DNA of 13,915 bases from Deltaproteobacteria bacterium (GTDB taxonomy: Bacteria > Desulfobacterota > Desulfobacteria > Desulfobacterales > JAFDCJ01). Where the stretch lies: NCBI GenBank assembly GCA_019310665.1, contig JAFDDW010000010.1, positions 1 to 13,915 of the forward strand, given 5' to 3'. The notes beneath the pieces were generated by a model. It had not been told where the DNA came from, did no database searches, and saw only the letters and a list, made by a program, of their open reading frames with translations. The position numbers and the translations under genes are program-made. Position 1 is the stretch's first letter, and each line of letters opens with the position of its first letter. Positions 13,138-13,915 of this stretch are shown here, in pieces.

Positions 13138-13787
13138 GACTGGTACAGGATCCTGCTGAACAAACTACGGCAGCAACTGACATCATCTTAGCCTCTGTCG
13201 CCTTCGGTGGTATTTTTCTTTTACACTTCTGCCTGGAGAATAAGAGCGAGCTGTGGCGAATAAATATCTGGTCCGCTGCCATCGGCTTAATTGGTCTGGC
13301 CGCAGCCCTGGGAGCAGCGGCCCATGGCCTGGATTTGTTACCCACCATTCAAAATCGTATATGGCTGGTGCTGAACATGGCTCTGGCCCTTGCGGTCTCT
13401 CTTTTTGTCGTCGGGGTCGTATATGACCTGTGGGGCTATGAGGCTTCAATAAGGACTCTGCCGCTTATGCTTATTGCAGGTCTGGGGTTTTATCTGGCGA
13501 CCCTGTTCTATCCCGGCATCTTTTTTCTTTTCGTTATATATGAAGCTCTGGCACTCTCATTTGCATTTTGTGCTTATTTATTTCTAGCTTTCACCGGTGA
13601 GCCGGGTACCGGATTCATGGCCAGCGGGGTAATGATCAGCATTATCGCAGCCGGACTACAGACAAGAAAATCCATGGTCTTCATGCTGGTCTGGAAATTT
13701 GATCACAACGGCATCTATCACCTAGTTCAGACCATCGGATTACTCTTTCTGATTGCTGGACTGCTAGAAATGACTATTTTCGATTGA
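13134..13787 (+). CDS. seven-helix membrane protein, DUF6962-like
   Basis: The 217-residue protein has about seven transmembrane helices. Landmarks are ATDIILASVAFGGIFLLHF in helix 1, LWRINIWSAAIGLIGLAAALGAAAHG leading to H64, FVVGVVYDLWG (D98), a helix with FMASGVMISIIAAGLQ, and WKFDHNGIYHLVQTIGLL (187-204). This matches the pattern of the uncharacterised DUF6962 membrane family. The conserved polar residues inside helices (H64, D98, H191, H196) are reminiscent of CREST-type membrane hydrolases such as alkaline ceramidases, an inference only. The start lacks a ribosome binding site and overlaps the 20-codon frame. The stop codon lies inside the left arm of an inverted repeat. Confidence 0.75.
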   Translation: MRLVQDPAEQTTAATDIILASVAFGGIFLLHFCLENKSELWRINIWSAAIGLIGLAAALGAAAHGLDLLPTIQNRIWLVLNMALALAVSLFVVGVVYDLWGYEASIRTLPLMLIAGLGFYLATLFYPGIFFLFVIYEALALSFAFCAYLFLAFTGEPGTGFMASGVMISIIAAGLQTRKSMVFMLVWKFDHNGIYHLVQTIGLLFLIAGLLEMTIFD

Positions 13788-13904
13788 CGAATGAAAGGCT
13801 TCTGGCCGTAAAAAATTTATGGATTGAACGTTCGACATTAAAATTATAAAATGACAGAATTCCTTAAATATTCATTTGTCATTCGTCAATCGACATTCAT
13901 TTTA
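13780..13904. repeat. second heptad inverted-repeat element
   Basis: TCGATTGACGAATGA (13780-13794) and TCATTCGTCAATCGA (13879-13893) are a perfect 15-bp inverted repeat separated by 84 bases. The right side continues in heptads (GTCATTC, GTCAATC, GACATTC). It shares its unit style with 9230-9381, indicating one repeat family in this genome. The left arm covers the TGA stop (13785-13787) of the preceding membrane protein gene, so the element may have supplied that stop. The centre contains TTGAACGTTCGACATT. The rest of the window to 13915 shows no gene. Confidence 0.65.
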
Positions 13905-13915
13905 TGGATCACGAA

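Overview
The window reads as part of a bacterial chromosome with roughly even base composition. Every supported gene lies on the + strand, in tight operon-like blocks. The best guess for the host is an anaerobic Desulfobacterota (sulfate-reducer-like deltaproteobacterium). This rests on the overall protein flavour and on intergenic elements built from GAATGTC/GAATGAC heptads. It is an inference, not proof. No rRNA, tRNA, CRISPR array or transposase was found.

Region 1 (1-1980): the 3' end of a PemK/MazF-type toxin gene; a truncated DUF3795 start that runs into a DNA-3-methyladenine glycosylase gene; a bacterial Coa1-family membrane protein; and a secreted small protein overlapping the Coa1 gene by ATGA. 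Region 2 (1981-3665): a promoter-bearing gap, a tandem-CBS-domain protein, a 74-residue conserved protein, a GNAT acetyltransferase with a TTG start, and a 251-bp gap with nothing clear.

Region 3 (3666-9228) is the most interesting block and is probably one transcript. It holds a Cys-rich unknown protein, an MFS transporter, an arginase-fold protein with two altered metal-ligand positions, an N-terminal stub of a DUF1989 (urea-carboxylase-associated) protein, a full-length queuosine-salvage (Qng1/DUF2419) glycosidase homologue, and a gamma-glutamyltransferase without a signal peptide. Junctions in the block are 2 bp, 0 bp, overlap, overlap and 12 bp. The set suggests uptake and hydrolysis of a nitrogen-containing or nucleoside-like small molecule, but the substrate cannot be read from sequence.

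Region 4 (9229-12551): a heptad inverted-repeat element, an orphan 116-residue protein, an HpcH/HpaI-family aldolase with a GTG start, and a TMTC-like membrane GT-C/TPR protein. Region 5 (12552-13915): a gene-poor stretch with hairpins, a small unknown protein, a 20-codon ORF that overlaps both neighbours by ATGA, a seven-helix DUF6962-like membrane protein, and a second heptad inverted repeat whose left arm contains that gene's stop codon.

Two truncated gene starts (DUF3795 and DUF1989) each end inside the start of an intact following gene. That recurring design is one of the more unusual features here.
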